A stretch of DNA of 26,679 nucleotides from Chara braunii (lineage: Eukaryota > Streptophyta > Charophyceae > Charales > Characeae). Shown piece by piece: positions 17,712-26,679 of this stretch. The stretch is from the NCBI GenBank assembly GCA_003427395.1, contig BFEA01000151.1, positions 242,544-269,222 on the forward strand, given 5' to 3'. The translations under genes were made by a program, and so were the position numbers. The stretch's first letter is position 1, and the number at the start of each line of letters is the position of its first letter. The notes below the pieces were generated by a model. The model made no database searches, was not told where the DNA came from, and saw only the letters and a program-made list of their open reading frames with translations.

Positions 17712-18570
17712 TGTAGCATGCTGAGGCCTCTAGGTCGTGCCCGCATTCTAGATCGGTGACCTGGTGGGCCAGGGCCATTTTCTTAGCCCAGGCACACAAT
17801 TTGGGCCAATCAGTTCCTTTTTGTTTCAGCGTTATATATTTATTTATTCATTTATTTTTTCTTCTCTGGTCCGTTTTTGTCTGTCCGGGTGTGTCGTTTC
17901 GGACTTTTCCGTTGTCCGAACAGACTGGTGTCCGTTTGGACCAGTGGACCACGTTTTAGGTCAGAGGGCACTAGGTCCTAGGCAGGACTGGATCCAGGCG
18001 GTCGTCATTTGTTGGCTGGCCCAGTCCACAGCTTCCTGCAGCACCTGCAGAGGGCCTGGATGTCCATAGCAGGACCAGGACATGGGCCTGCAATCAGGAC
18101 CGCTGATCGGATGGTAGGTCCGATGGCCCTGGTCGCAGACCACAGACCACCCAGCCCGGCCCAGTGATATATATAGCTGGGCCAGTCCTCCAGTCTCGGA
18201 CATTGGGCTGGACCAGAGTCTTGGGCGCTATGCTGCTGGAGCAGCGCTAGTCCAGCACGTGACTCTGAGTTAGGAGTACTGGAGTAGGAGATGGTGGGGA
18301 GAGCGGAGGCTGAAGAGCCATGGCCGCTGTAGGAGGTGGATGCGTACCTCGGCGCCATAGCTGGTCTTCATGCCAGCAACCTGCATCAGACAGACACCAT
18401 CTTCACCAGTCAGCTTCATGGGCATCAGTATTAGCAGGTGAGAGTGAGAGAGAGCAAGGCATCTTCTTCTCCTCCTCTGCTCCTGATTTTCCTCTGACCC
18501 TCCATAATCACCATTCTTCTTCGTCGTCGTCTTCTCCTCCCTCTTCATTGAGACAGAGATAGAGGTTACA
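17712..18570 (+). repeat. Orphan LTR, plus strand
   Basis: It starts TGTAGCATGCTG after a polypurine tract, very like the LTR start of element B (TGTGGCATACTG). It contains a TATA-type box and a CT-rich region near its end (18460-18545), as in the LTR of element F. I place the end at GGTTACA (18570) because it mirrors the TGTA start; this is uncertain by up to 50 bp. No PBS follows, which suits a 3' LTR or a solo remnant. Confidence 0.5.
18168..18176 (+). promoter_or_regulatory. TATA box in the orphan LTR
   Basis: TATATATAG in a GC-rich setting, 456 bp into the LTR. A Pol II TATA box at the U3/R side of an LTR would give a start site about 30 bp downstream. No functional evidence is available from sequence. 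Confidence 0.5.
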
Positions 18571-19170
18571 GGCAGGTGTTAGTACCCGCCAAACACGGAT
18601 TGAGACACAACTGATTTATGAGGTTTGCCCATGGAATGTATGCCTTGCTAAGTTTCCTGCTTGTTGCTGAGTTTTTTAAGTCTGTGTGTGCGTGCTTGCT
18701 GGTCTTCATGCCTGTCTGAGTGCTTGTCGGCTTGAGTGTGTGTGTGACCCGCAAGGGCACTTGTTCATTCGCAAGGCCCGAAGGGCCGGTACTTACCTGT
18801 GGTCGTGACATTGAGGGTTGGCCCACGACACTTAAGAGCAGCAGAAAAACACTCAAGTAGCATATAGGCTGGTACCACACCAAGTAGAGTTAGATGTGCC
18901 GGGTACTCGAGGCCGAGAAGAAGAAGACGAAAGTTCGCATTTTTAGAGGCCCAGTTGTTGTACGCCAGGTCTAGGCCGGTACCAGTCCAACCAGTTTGAG
19001 TCTAGGGCCTGCACGGGCAATATCAGAATCTGCAATGATGTTTCCCTTCGAAAGGGGAGAGACGGTTAACGGAGGCCTCAATTTTCAGACCACTTGTCAG
19101 GCCAAACTTGCCACCAATTCATAGAGTGGAGATCATACTGACAACTTACCAAAAAAAATTGAAAACAAAA
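18571..19170. other. No gene seen; TG-rich and mixed spacer
   Basis: About 600 bp between the orphan LTR and the LTR of element F. It contains a TG-rich low-complexity stretch (18680-18750) and GGCCCGAAGGGCC (18776-18788), a palindrome. I recognise no domain, PBS or PPT. It may be remains of another LTR. Confidence 0.5.
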
Positions 19171-19703
19171 GGCAATAACCCATACCATATGTCTCGTGGA
19201 ATAGGGCCTACTTGGCCGCCCTCAGCCCAAGCCAAAAACGGGGGAAAAAAGACCCCACACAAGGACCCAGGGCTTGGACGTGTGACAATTGACTTTTGTC
19301 AACTGTCGTGACACCAACAGTCAAAGTCTGAAGGAACCCAGCCCAGGCCGCTGGTCAAGCACACACACTTGTTTGTATGCAGGTACCGAGACAGCATCAG
19401 GTCCAAGGGGAAGTCTGCATCTGTACACAATCAAGGCCCTCGGCTGTGAGTCAATCTGGACGACTGAGGGAACAGGACTCGAGGCCAGACAGCCTCGACA
19501 AATGCTACTTGAAGGCTGGCCTTGAGAGGGTCCACATACAGTCTTGCTATGCTGCTTTGACGCTGGCTCGACTTTGACTAGACGTTGGCATTTATGCTGG
19601 CACGATGCTGGCTAGAGGCTGGCGGTGCACAGGCGTTGCGGACGACGGCACGAGGGGGAGGCAGCATGCTGGCGCTTCTTGTTCTGTGCGCCCGGGTATG
19701 CTC

Positions 19704-19840
19704 GCTGCCTCTGGTCTACACTGCATGCTGATGTGGCGCTGCCTCTGGTCTAAATTGTATGATGATGTGGTGCTGCCTCTGGTCTACATTGCATGATGAT
19801 GTGGCGTTGCCTCTGTTTGCATTGCGTGATGATGTGGCGC
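19704..19840 (+). repeat. 34-bp minisatellite in the 5' LTR of F
   Basis: Four units start at 19704, 19738, 19772 and 19806. The unit is GCTGCCTCTGGTCTACATTG followed by CATGATGATGTGGC. The fourth unit is more diverged. Each ends in GATGTGGC, similar to the GACGTGGC motif next to it at 19861. Confidence 0.9.
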
Positions 19841-20070
19841 ATGCCACCTGTCTCGACTGCTGACGTGGCATTGTCCACGCTGTCGACTGGTTGTGAGGAG
19901 GAGGAAGACCGGGATCTGTGGATGATTGGGCAACGGGATACTTACCTGAGGCCGACATTGATATTGTTCGCTGATGGTTGTCTTCATTGTCTCCTTGAGA
20001 GAGTGCTGCCAGGTGGCACTTTTGTGAGATTAGAAATTATCAGACTTGTTACTATTATTGGTTGATGACG

Positions 20071-20193
20071 AGGAGGGAGAAGAAGCCCGGAGAAGGAGTG
20101 GGACTGGTTGGGCTATTATCGTGTGGTCTTTNAGGAGGGAGAAGAAGCCCGGAGAAGGAGTGGGACTGGTTGGGCTATTATCGTGTGGTCTTT
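20071..20193 (+). repeat. 61-bp block duplicated around a single N
   Basis: 20071-20131 and 20133-20193 are the same 61 bases (AGGAGGGAGAAGAAGCCCGG to GTGTGGTCTTT) separated by one N at 20132. This looks like two sequence pieces with an unmerged overlap and not a biological tandem repeat. Confidence 0.85.
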
Positions 20194-20368
20194 TGATTAT
20201 CACTCCTATCTTCTCCCTTGTCTATCCTCCCTCCTCTCTCTTCTTTTATTGGTGATGAGAAACTGTTGCAGATAACATTTCCACGTTAATTGGAGACTTT
20301 GTACATAATTGAGACTACCGGTACTTCGACGTGTGCTGAGTATCTTCCTGACCGGGTTCATTACAATT

Positions 20369-20380
20369 TGGTATCGGAGC
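20369..20380 (+). promoter_or_regulatory. Primer binding site of F, tRNA-iMet type
   Basis: TGGTATCGGAGC, three bases after the LTR end CA. It is one base off the usual plant iMet site (A to G at position 8) and identical to the site in element B. It fixes the LTR boundary and the strand of the element. Confidence 0.88.
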
Positions 20381-20509
20381 ATCTCCTTCATCGCAATTTG
20401 TTGTCAGGTGCTGACGTGGCACCCAGGTAAGTGTGAGGTGCTGCATGTGCAAAACGAAACGTGTTTATCAACGCGCGCGGTATACCGCAAGTCTAGACAT
20501 TGTAGTATT

Positions 20510-22100
20510 GCACGTGGGAGCAACTGTCCCTTGAAGATGATGACGCGGCTGCCTTGAAGACTTCAAGATATCGGCGAGAGCTTTGTTGGCAACAGGCTGA
20601 CGTGATAGCGGGATCAAAAGAGAAGAACAAGGGGAGCAAAGTGAGAAGAAGGAAGAAGCACCATTGTCTGAAGAGATTATGATGCAGAACATCCACCAAC
20701 TAGAAGATGCGTTGACTGAAGAGAAAAAAAGGATGGAAGAATACCGAAGGATTAAAATAGAAAGAGAACAACAAAACAAAAAAGTGGAGGAGATGAAACA
20801 AAAATTTCACTTTGCAGAAACAGAAATGGACCTTGCATTCGTTCTTCACAATTTGTTGGCTTACCTCGCGCACCTCGAATTGAAGATAGATAGTAACACC
20901 GCCGCGGTTGAAACAATGACCAGATTGATCAAAGGGAAAGAGAAGGTGGTGTGTGAGGAGGTGATCAAGGGTGGAGAAGAAAAGAAAGAACCTCGAGAGG
21001 AATTACGAAAGGATGGAATAAAGCAAGTGACGCTGGAAAAACCCGGAACTTCTAAGAAGGAATCCGAGAAGACGGAGGAAAAGAAATTGGAACCCGCCAA
21101 GGAGGAACCGGCCAAAGAAATTGAGAAACCAAAAAGTAAAGAAAAGGTAAAAATGAAACTTCCTTCTACTTACAATGGAAAATGAGGCGAACATTTGTTG
21201 GTCTGGATCGCGGAGATTTCGACATACTATGGAACTGCACCGGTAGAGCCGGAAAGTCAAGTGGCTTTTTCGACTTCTTGTCTTGGTGAGACCGCCAAGG
21301 AATGGGTATTGTCTGAGGACAACGCTGCTGGTTTCGAGGACATCGGTGAGTGGGCAAAGACCGTGACTCTCCGAAAATTTTTCCTTAAGATCAAGGAGAG
21401 ATTGGATAAGACGACAATCGACAAGGCTTTCGACGAGCTCACCACCATAGGGCAAAAGCGTTGGACCTCTGTAGATGCGCTCTCTCGTGAAGTTAATCGG
21501 TTGTTGCAGGTACCTGGATTGAACTTGCACGACAACCAAGTCCTTTATATCTTCTCACGAGCTTTGCCCGAACCCATTCAAGGACATCTTGTGGCTGAGG
21601 CCAAATCCGGTAAGTAAAACTACCGACAGTTCGTGACCTCGCGCTCCAAAGGGAACAAACGGCTGCACAGGTAAAATGGATGTATGCATCTGTGGTTAAT
21701 ACATGACCGGTTAATGGGTACGGTAAGCGGGTCCTTTGGCGACAAAAGCGTCAGAACCATATGCTCGTAGTTTTCAAGGATGACACCGTGGAGAAGGTAC
21801 CACTCAAAGAACCTGGGGAGGAGGTGGTACCGGTAACAGTGAGTCCGGGAAGGGTGACGTCGCTGCTGTCATGGCCAACAAGGGAGGCCAGGGTCAGTGG
21901 AAAAAGAAAAGGTCACGCTCGTTGCCTGAGCATCCTTACATAGCATTCGGGAAGCCATGGTAGAAAATGAATATGACACACAAGGAATGGCAGTCCAAGA
22001 TGGACAATCGCCAGTGCCTCAAGTGTGGCACCGCGGGTCATGTGATAGCCTAGTGCCCACTCATCAGGAACCCAAAAGCGAGCAGCCAGTAGGAGTAGCA
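20510..22100 (+). pseudogene. Gag, element F
   Basis: The N-terminus reads EQLSLEDDDAAALKTSRYRR (20519 on), moves frame near 20640, then gives a Lys/Glu-rich coiled coil (residues IHQLEDALTEEKKRMEEYRR and on) and a charged Lys/Glu/Pro linker. TGA at 21183 breaks it just after STYNGK; the same frame continues HLLVWIAEISTYYGTAPVEP, LGETAKEWVLSEDNAAGFED and LREFF-like LRKFFLKIKERLD, a capsid region of the retrotransposon Gag type. A TAA at 21615 and a shift follow (LALQREQTAAQVKWMYASVV). A zinc knuckle CLKCGTAGHVIA-stop-C lies at 22015-22056 with TAG at 22051 inside its last spacer. The TTG at 20664 is not a start; the true start was not found. Confidence 0.8.
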
Positions 22101-22818
22101 TCTGCTTCTACTGAGTCGAAGGGTTTAGACCAAAGTAAAGTTAAGGTGCCGATAACCCCTTAAAGCAGAGGATGACTCTTCTTCCGCCCATCGTCCAGAG
22201 CACCCTGACACTGTTCCTTGCTCTGTCTCACTGGGCGACTGCCTTCACGATCTCGGTAATGAACTCGTAGCACTTCGGAGTTTGTGGGCGAAGAAAGCTA
22301 AGTCTAAGGGTGAACTAATGATTGCGGATATTGAGATTGCGCATACGCGAGTAGGTGCCCTGTTAGATCCAGGATCGACGCGGTCTTATATCTCAAAGAA
22401 GGCAATTCGAAAATTGCATCTGGGAATGAAGGTAAAAGTTTTACCTCCACCTATCACCTCTAAGTTGGCTGACAAGAACACGATCACTGTCTCTCAATAC
22501 GTCGATCGTGTCAAGTGTCATTTCAGGACTAAGGAGGGAAAGAAGATCCTATATGAGATATCCTTCCTAATAGAAAAGAACCTACCATTTGATATGATTC
22601 TGGGAATGGATTGGCACGAGGACGTCGACGCGGAGGTAAAGTTGAAGGATAAAATTGTCAAACTCAAGGACGAGAAGTCCGAACTACGTGCGATTAAATT
22701 GTATCACAGGTCTGGCTCTGACTTTGCTTCATCTTTTTGTTGTATGAGTTATCCAGCCTTTCGTTCGATGGTAGTGAAAAATTTGAATCAAGAGGTGATG
22801 ATGGTGCTTGTCAAGTGA
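22101..22818 (+). pseudogene. Aspartic protease, element F
   Basis: The domain reads GELMIADIEIAHTRVGALLD, then PGSTRSYIS: the active site is Asp-Pro-Gly where the family has Asp-Ser/Thr-Gly. It goes on to FLIEKNLPFDMILGMDWHED (22560-22620), the typical second half, and a Lys-rich linker. Open from about 22282 (a TTG, not a start) to TGA at 22816, after which RT sequence continues in the same frame, so the TGA is a nonsense mutation inside the polyprotein. 22101-22281 has no clear domain and stops in each frame. The Ser-to-Pro change next to the catalytic Asp would probably weaken or end activity. Confidence 0.85.
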
Positions 22819-23660
22819 GTCGGTGAGCGTCCCTCATCCTATCCACCTTCTATCGAAAAACTTTTCGATGAGTACAAGGACTTGCAGACTGAGTTGATGG
22901 GAATCACTGAGCGTTCTATTAAGCACATGATCGAGATGATTCCCAGAAGCAAGATTCCCAAGGGTCCCATCTACCGAATGTCTCCCAAGGAACTTGAGGA
23001 ACTGCGTAAGCAGCTGCAAGAACTTACTGAGAAAGGATGGATTCACCCTAGCTCATCTCCTTATGGTGCGCCTGTCTTATTAGTGCCAAAAAGGAAGGAG
23101 AACTCCGTTTAGGTATGATTATTGTTGGCTGAACTCCGTCACTGTAAAAAATGCGGAACCACTTCCCCGCATCGACGACCTGTTGGACCAGTTGCAAGGA
23201 TGCAGGTACTTTAGCAAGATTGATATCAAGTTAGGGTATCACCAGATCGAGGTGGCTCCTGAAGATCAGCATAAGACGATTTTTCGAACTAGGTATGGTC
23301 ACTACGAGTTCGTGGTTATGCCTTCCGGTTTGACCAATGCACCTGCGACCTTTCAAAGGTCAATGAATGAGTTGTTCCGACAATGGCTTGATCAATTCGT
23401 AATGGTCTATCTCGATGACATTTTAGTGTATAGTAAGACACTAGAAGATCATGAGAAACACCTACGAATGGTTTTGCAGAAGTTGTGCGAGGGCAACTTC
23501 AAACTGAATCTGAAGAAGTTTGAGTTTGCTAAACTTGAAGTTTTATACTTAGGGCATAGGAAGGACTAAGGCCTAAGGAAAAAAATATTACAACAATCTG
23601 GGGTTGACCACAAACTAAGACTCTATAACTGAGTTAAGATCTTTCCTAGGACTCGTCGAA
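22819..23660 (+). pseudogene. Reverse transcriptase, element F
   Basis: RT reads [57 protein letters not shown], then a frameshift near 23095 in the region that should hold the CIDYR motif, which is not readable. Next come [45 protein letters not shown] (Ser for the usual Phe) and [17 protein letters not shown] with both catalytic Asp kept. After YLGHRKD a TAA ends the frame at 23567 and 23570-23660 is poor, with a relic of SFLGL near 23645. One shift and one local scramble thus separate a good palm domain from the rest. Confidence 0.88.
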
Positions 23661-24140
23661 ACTTCTCTTTGATAGCTGCTCCTATGAGAAAACTGTTGAG
23701 AAAGGAAAAACCTTGGCTGTGGTACAAAGATTGTGAGTCATCGTTTAGAAAGTTAAAGCATGTTCTGACTCACTATCCTCTCTTAAAGATTGTTGACCCT
23801 TCTCTTCCTTTCATCGTCACGACTCATGCAAGTCAGTATGGGATTGGGGTTGTGCTACAGCAAGACGACCTTAAGGGATATAGACGTATCGAGTTTATGT
23901 CTAGAAGACTTCCGTCAGAGAAAGTGGCCAACTCCACATATGAAAGGGAATTGTGTGCCTTAGTTGCTGCACTAGAAACCTGGAAACGTTACTTGTCAGG
24001 GAGGAATTTCATTGTCTATTCCGATCACTCTACTTTGAAGTGATCAAGACTCAGCCTAAAGTCTCAAACAAGTTGGTAAGATTGTCCGCTTTCCTGGATA
24101 CGTTTGACTTTGAGGTGAAAACCATCAAAGGTTAGTCTAA
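23661..24140 (+). pseudogene. RNase H, element F
   Basis: Starts with the tether (IAAPMRKLLRKEKPWLW) then FIVTTHASQYGIGVVLQQDD, where the first catalytic Asp is His (CAT, 23825-23827). ANSTYERELCALVAALETWK keeps the Glu, and VYSDHSTLK keeps the next Asp. A TGA at 24041 follows from a one-base shift. The other frame goes on VIKTQPKVSNKLVRLSAFLD and FDFEVKTIKG, the end of the domain. The last Asp region (ADALSR in related elements) reads VVANASGVQ, so a second catalytic position may be lost too. Confidence 0.82.
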
Positions 24141-25260
24141 CGTGGTTGCAAATGCCTCGGGCGTGCAAATTTCTTTGGAACCATTATCTCCTACCTCGAT
24201 ATCGGGAATGAACTAAAATAACAGATCCGTGAAGGTTATGGGAGTGATCCTATTTGGAGTCCCATTATTGGAACTCTACTAAAGAACCCTGAGTTATTCC
24301 CGAAATATCGAATGTCTGATGGATTACTCTTCTTTCTGAATAAAACCGAAGAAAGATTGTGTATTCCTCATCAAGAACAAATTAAGAGTTTAATCATTGG
24401 AGAATGCCATGATGCGGAAGGTCACTTTGGTTTTAAGAAGACATGCCGATGTCAGAGAATGATTTGAATGGGAAGGAATGAAGGAAGATGTACTAACGTA
24501 TGTGCGAACTTGTCTTGTCTGTCAGAGCAACAAGCCCTCACATGAGAATCTAATGGGACTACTGAGACCACTGCCTATTCCAAGTGAGCCAGGTGAGTCT
24601 ATTTCCATTGATTCTACGAGTCTGACTAAGAGTCGGAATGGCAACAATCAGGTAATGGTCATCGTGGACAAGTTCTCGAAGTATGCTATGTTCATTCCTT
24701 TGCCTGTTGAAGCTAGATTCGAACTAGATATCCACAAGTTTCAGTTGCGATGGGTCTCTGAGTATGGATTTTCTAAAACTATTGTCTCTGATAGGGATGT
24801 TCGATTCACTACTCTACAATGGCAGAAGTTGATGGAAGTCTATGGGACCAGGTTGACCATGTCGTCAGACAGACATCCTGAAACGAATGGCCAAATTGAG
24901 CAAATGAATCGTTTATGCCAACAACTTTTGCGAATGTATGTTCGACCTGATCAAATTGATTGGGATGAGAACTTGCCTAAAAATGCTAGTGCCTATGATA
25001 ACAGTATACATATTGTTATAGTTAGAACGCCTAACGCACAACATAAAGGATGGAAGCCTAGGCGTCCCATTGACGCATTGACAAGGGACCAGATTCAGAG
25101 GCTACCTCCAGGTACGCGAGAATTCACAGTTTTGTATGAAGAGGAAATAAAAAAGGTTAAGGAAAACATACAGAAAGGCCAACTGCAAATGATTGAACAA
25201 GCCAATACACACTGTCGTCCTTCACAATTTCAAGGAGATCTTGTCTCGGTTTAGTCTAAA
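24141..25260 (+). pseudogene. Integrase, element F
   Basis: The zinc region is split by a stop: GECHDAEGHFGFKK at 24402, then TGA (24464-24466), then the open frame 24478-25254 beginning EDVLTYVRTCLVCQSNKPSH with both Cys. The core keeps Asp in SISIDSTSL, Asp in TIVSDRDVRF and Glu in NGQIEQMNRL, so all three catalytic residues are present. The region from YVRPDQIDWDENLPK to the helix KKVKENIQKGQLQMIEQANT is normal for the family. It ends QGDLVSV with TAG where related elements have a Trp and continue. 258 codons are open, the longest stretch of F. Confidence 0.9.
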
Positions 25261-25676
25261 TAGTTTTCCTTAGAAGAAAATGTGTCTAGAAACTGCTACC
25301 CGTCTACTATGGACCCTGGGAAGTTCTCAAGGTGATTGGAGATGCAGATGGACCTTCTTACCACATTGATGTACCCCCACACCTAAGGGCATACCCTGTC
25401 TTCCACGTGTCTAAGCTTCTGCCCTATGTAGAAGGTGATAACTTTCCAAATATGCCATCTATGTTTTCACCCTCTGTGGATGGAGGTGATGAGGTTGAAA
25501 AGATATTGGAACGTGGCTATTTCTCTACAGGTGGCAGAGGAAGACCTCAGAAGCAGTACAAGGTAAAGTTCAAGTCCCAGCCTCCATCTGAAGCCAGATG
25601 GTTTAGTAGGAAAGAACTCCTATCTACTGCTCTTGACATTGTTGCTGCATATGAACGTGGGTTGAGTGAGAATTGA
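25261..25676 (+). pseudogene. Integrase GPY/F region and chromodomain, element F
   Basis: After frame changes near 25255-25330 the frame 25332-25676 reads VIGDADGPSYHIDVPPHLRA, YPVFHVSKLLPYVEGDNFP, then a chromodomain (DEVEKILERGYFSTGGRGRP, KQYKVKFKSQPP, ARWFSRKELLSTALDIVAAY) and stop at 25674. Such chromodomains usually carry aromatic residues for methyl-lysine. Here the second aromatic position (RWF) is present and the first (before EVEKI) is not obvious. The end is 42 bp before the 3' LTR, so it is the true C-terminus of Pol. Confidence 0.85.
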
Positions 25677-25718
25677 TGTATTTTCTACGATGGAACTCGA
25701 AACCTGGGCCGGCAGGAA

Positions 25719-26679
25719 TGCAATAACCCATACCATATCTCTCGTGGAATATCTGAGGGCCTACTTGCCCAAAGACGGGGGAAAAAAGACCCCACACAAG
25801 GACCTAGGGCCTGGACGTGTGACAGTTGACTTTTGTCAACTGTCGTGACACCAACAGTCAAAGTCCGAAGGAACCCAGCCCAGGCCGCCGGTCAAGCACA
25901 CACACTTGTTTGTATGCAGGTACCCAGACAGCTTCAGGTCCAAGGGGAAATCTGCAACTGTACACAATCGGGGCCCTCGACTGTGAGGCAATCTGGACGA
26001 CTGAGGGAACAGGACTCGAGGCCAGACAGCCTCGACAAATGCTACTTAAAGGCTGGCCTTGAGAGGGTCAACATTCAGTCTTGCTATGCTGCTTTGACGC
26101 TGGCTTGACATTGACTAGACGCTGGCATTTACGCTGGCACGATGCTGGCTAGAGGCTGGCGGTGCACAGGCGTTGTGGACGATGGCACGAGGTGGAGGCA
26201 GCATGCTGGCGCTTCTTGTTCTGTGCGCCCGGCTATGCTCGCTGCCTCTGGTCTACACTGCATGCTGATGTGGCGCTGCCTCTGGTCTACATTGTATGAT
26301 GATGTGGCGCTGCCTCTGGTCTACATCGCATGATGATGTGGTGCTGCCTCTGGTCTACATTGCGTGATGATGTGGTGCATGCCACCTGTCCCGACTGCTG
26401 ACGTGGCATTGTCCATGCTGTCTACATGAGGTGACTGGTTGTGAGGAGGAGGAAGACCGGGATCTGTGGATGACTGGGAAACGGCATACTTACCTGAGGC
26501 CGACATTGATATTGTTCGCTGATGGCTGTCTTCATTGTCTCCTTGAGAGAGTGCTGCCAGGTGGCACTTCTGTGAGATTAGAAGTTATCAGACTTGTTAC
26601 TATTATTGGTTGATGACGAGGAGGGAGAAGAAGCCCGGAGAAGGAGTGGGACTGGTTGGGCTATTATCGTGTGGTCTTT
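25719..26679 (+). repeat. 3' LTR of element F (cut by window end)
   Basis: Starts TGCAATAACCCATACCATAT and matches the 5' LTR throughout, for 961 bp. The window ends at GTGTGGTCTTT, exactly the base before the N in the 5' copy, so about 170 bp are missing. A clear polypurine tract is not seen; the purine content just upstream (25700-25718) is modest. Confidence 0.88.
26241..26377 (+). repeat. 34-bp minisatellite in the 3' LTR of F
   Basis: Four units start at 26241, 26275, 26309 and 26343. Unit and copy number match the 5' LTR, so the array was present before insertion. The third and fourth units keep the consensus better than in the 5' copy. Confidence 0.9.

Larger units (their letters stand above)
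19171..20365 (+). repeat. 5' LTR of element F
   Basis: Homologous to 25719-26679, starting at GCAATAACCCATACCATAT. The 3' copy begins TGCAATAACC, so the 5' copy has probably lost the first T (GG at 19171). The end is set at ATTACA (20365), three bases before the PBS. It includes a 34-bp minisatellite, a duplicated 61-bp block around an undetermined base, and a CT-rich stretch near 20210-20245. Length is about 1195 bp as assembled. Confidence 0.85.
19171..26679 (+). mobile_element. Element F: full-length Ty3/gypsy chromodomain element
   Basis: Two LTRs flank PBS, Gag, protease, RT, RNase H, integrase and chromodomain in the standard order on the plus strand. The internal part is about 5.35 kb (20366-25718). 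The LTR copies differ by several point changes and an indel near 19210-19235, so the insertion is not recent. Every coding part has frameshifts or stops. The proteins are clearly different from elements A and B, so it is another lineage. Confidence 0.9.

Noticed and set aside
17961-18548. Minus-strand frames of 80-117 codons
   Set aside because: They lie within an LTR, overlap one another in different frames and have no recognised domain.
19704-19840. CRISPR-like array (34-bp units)
   Set aside because: Units are contiguous without unique spacers, lie in an LTR and occur in both LTR copies.
25666-26108. Plus-strand frames at the start of the 3' LTR, repeated near 19108-19577
   Set aside because: They recur only because the LTR is duplicated; frame and start differ between copies and no domain is seen.

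Overview
This is eukaryotic repeat DNA, and I find no intact host gene, rRNA, CRISPR array or bacterial operon in it. The window is almost entirely Ty3/gypsy LTR retrotransposons carrying a chromodomain, at different stages of decay, preceded by a compound microsatellite array. The initiator-Met-type primer binding sites, the chromodomain at the end of integrase and the nested layout fit a plant-lineage genome. The Pol sequences most resemble what I remember of charophyte algae such as Chara. That is recall and has not been checked.

Layout. 1-956: tandem GA/CA-rich compound repeat. 1058-1199 (-): tRNA-like Pol III unit, possibly a SINE. 1912-2588 (+): N-terminal piece of a Gag. 2545-7600 (-): element A, a badly decayed element reading leader, Gag N-terminus, protease, RT and integrase, with several internal deletions and duplications. 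7601-8330 (+): arginine-rich Gag piece with a CCHC zinc knuckle, possibly the other half of the Gag at 1912. 8341-15982 (-): element B. Along its own strand it reads protease, RT, RNase H, integrase, chromodomain, PPT, one full LTR, PBS, leader, Gag, zinc knuckle and the start of the protease linker. This order is circularly permuted. 15983-17450 (-): two copies of an integrase C-terminal/chromodomain end from another element (E). 17451-18570 (+): the 3' end and LTR of a further element. 19171-26679 (+): element F, the best-preserved whole element, with both LTRs (the right one cut by the window edge), PBS, Gag, protease, RT, RNase H, integrase and chromodomain.

Function. Each element would encode Gag (particle), aspartic protease (processing), RT/RNase H (cDNA synthesis from tRNA-iMet), and integrase with a chromodomain (insertion, probably into marked chromatin). 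No copy can do this alone: every Pol has frameshifts or nonsense codons, and each of the three Pols with RT or RNase H has lost at least one catalytic residue. LTRs, leaders and PBSs are better kept than the coding regions.

The most interesting point is the permuted element B. Its two outer ends fall close together on the gag-pro map, as expected from insertion of a one-LTR circle or from a trimmed tandem array. Others are a PBS variant shared by two unrelated elements, ACGT-box arrays in leaders and LTRs, repeated duplication inside coding regions, and a likely assembly artefact in the LTR of element F.
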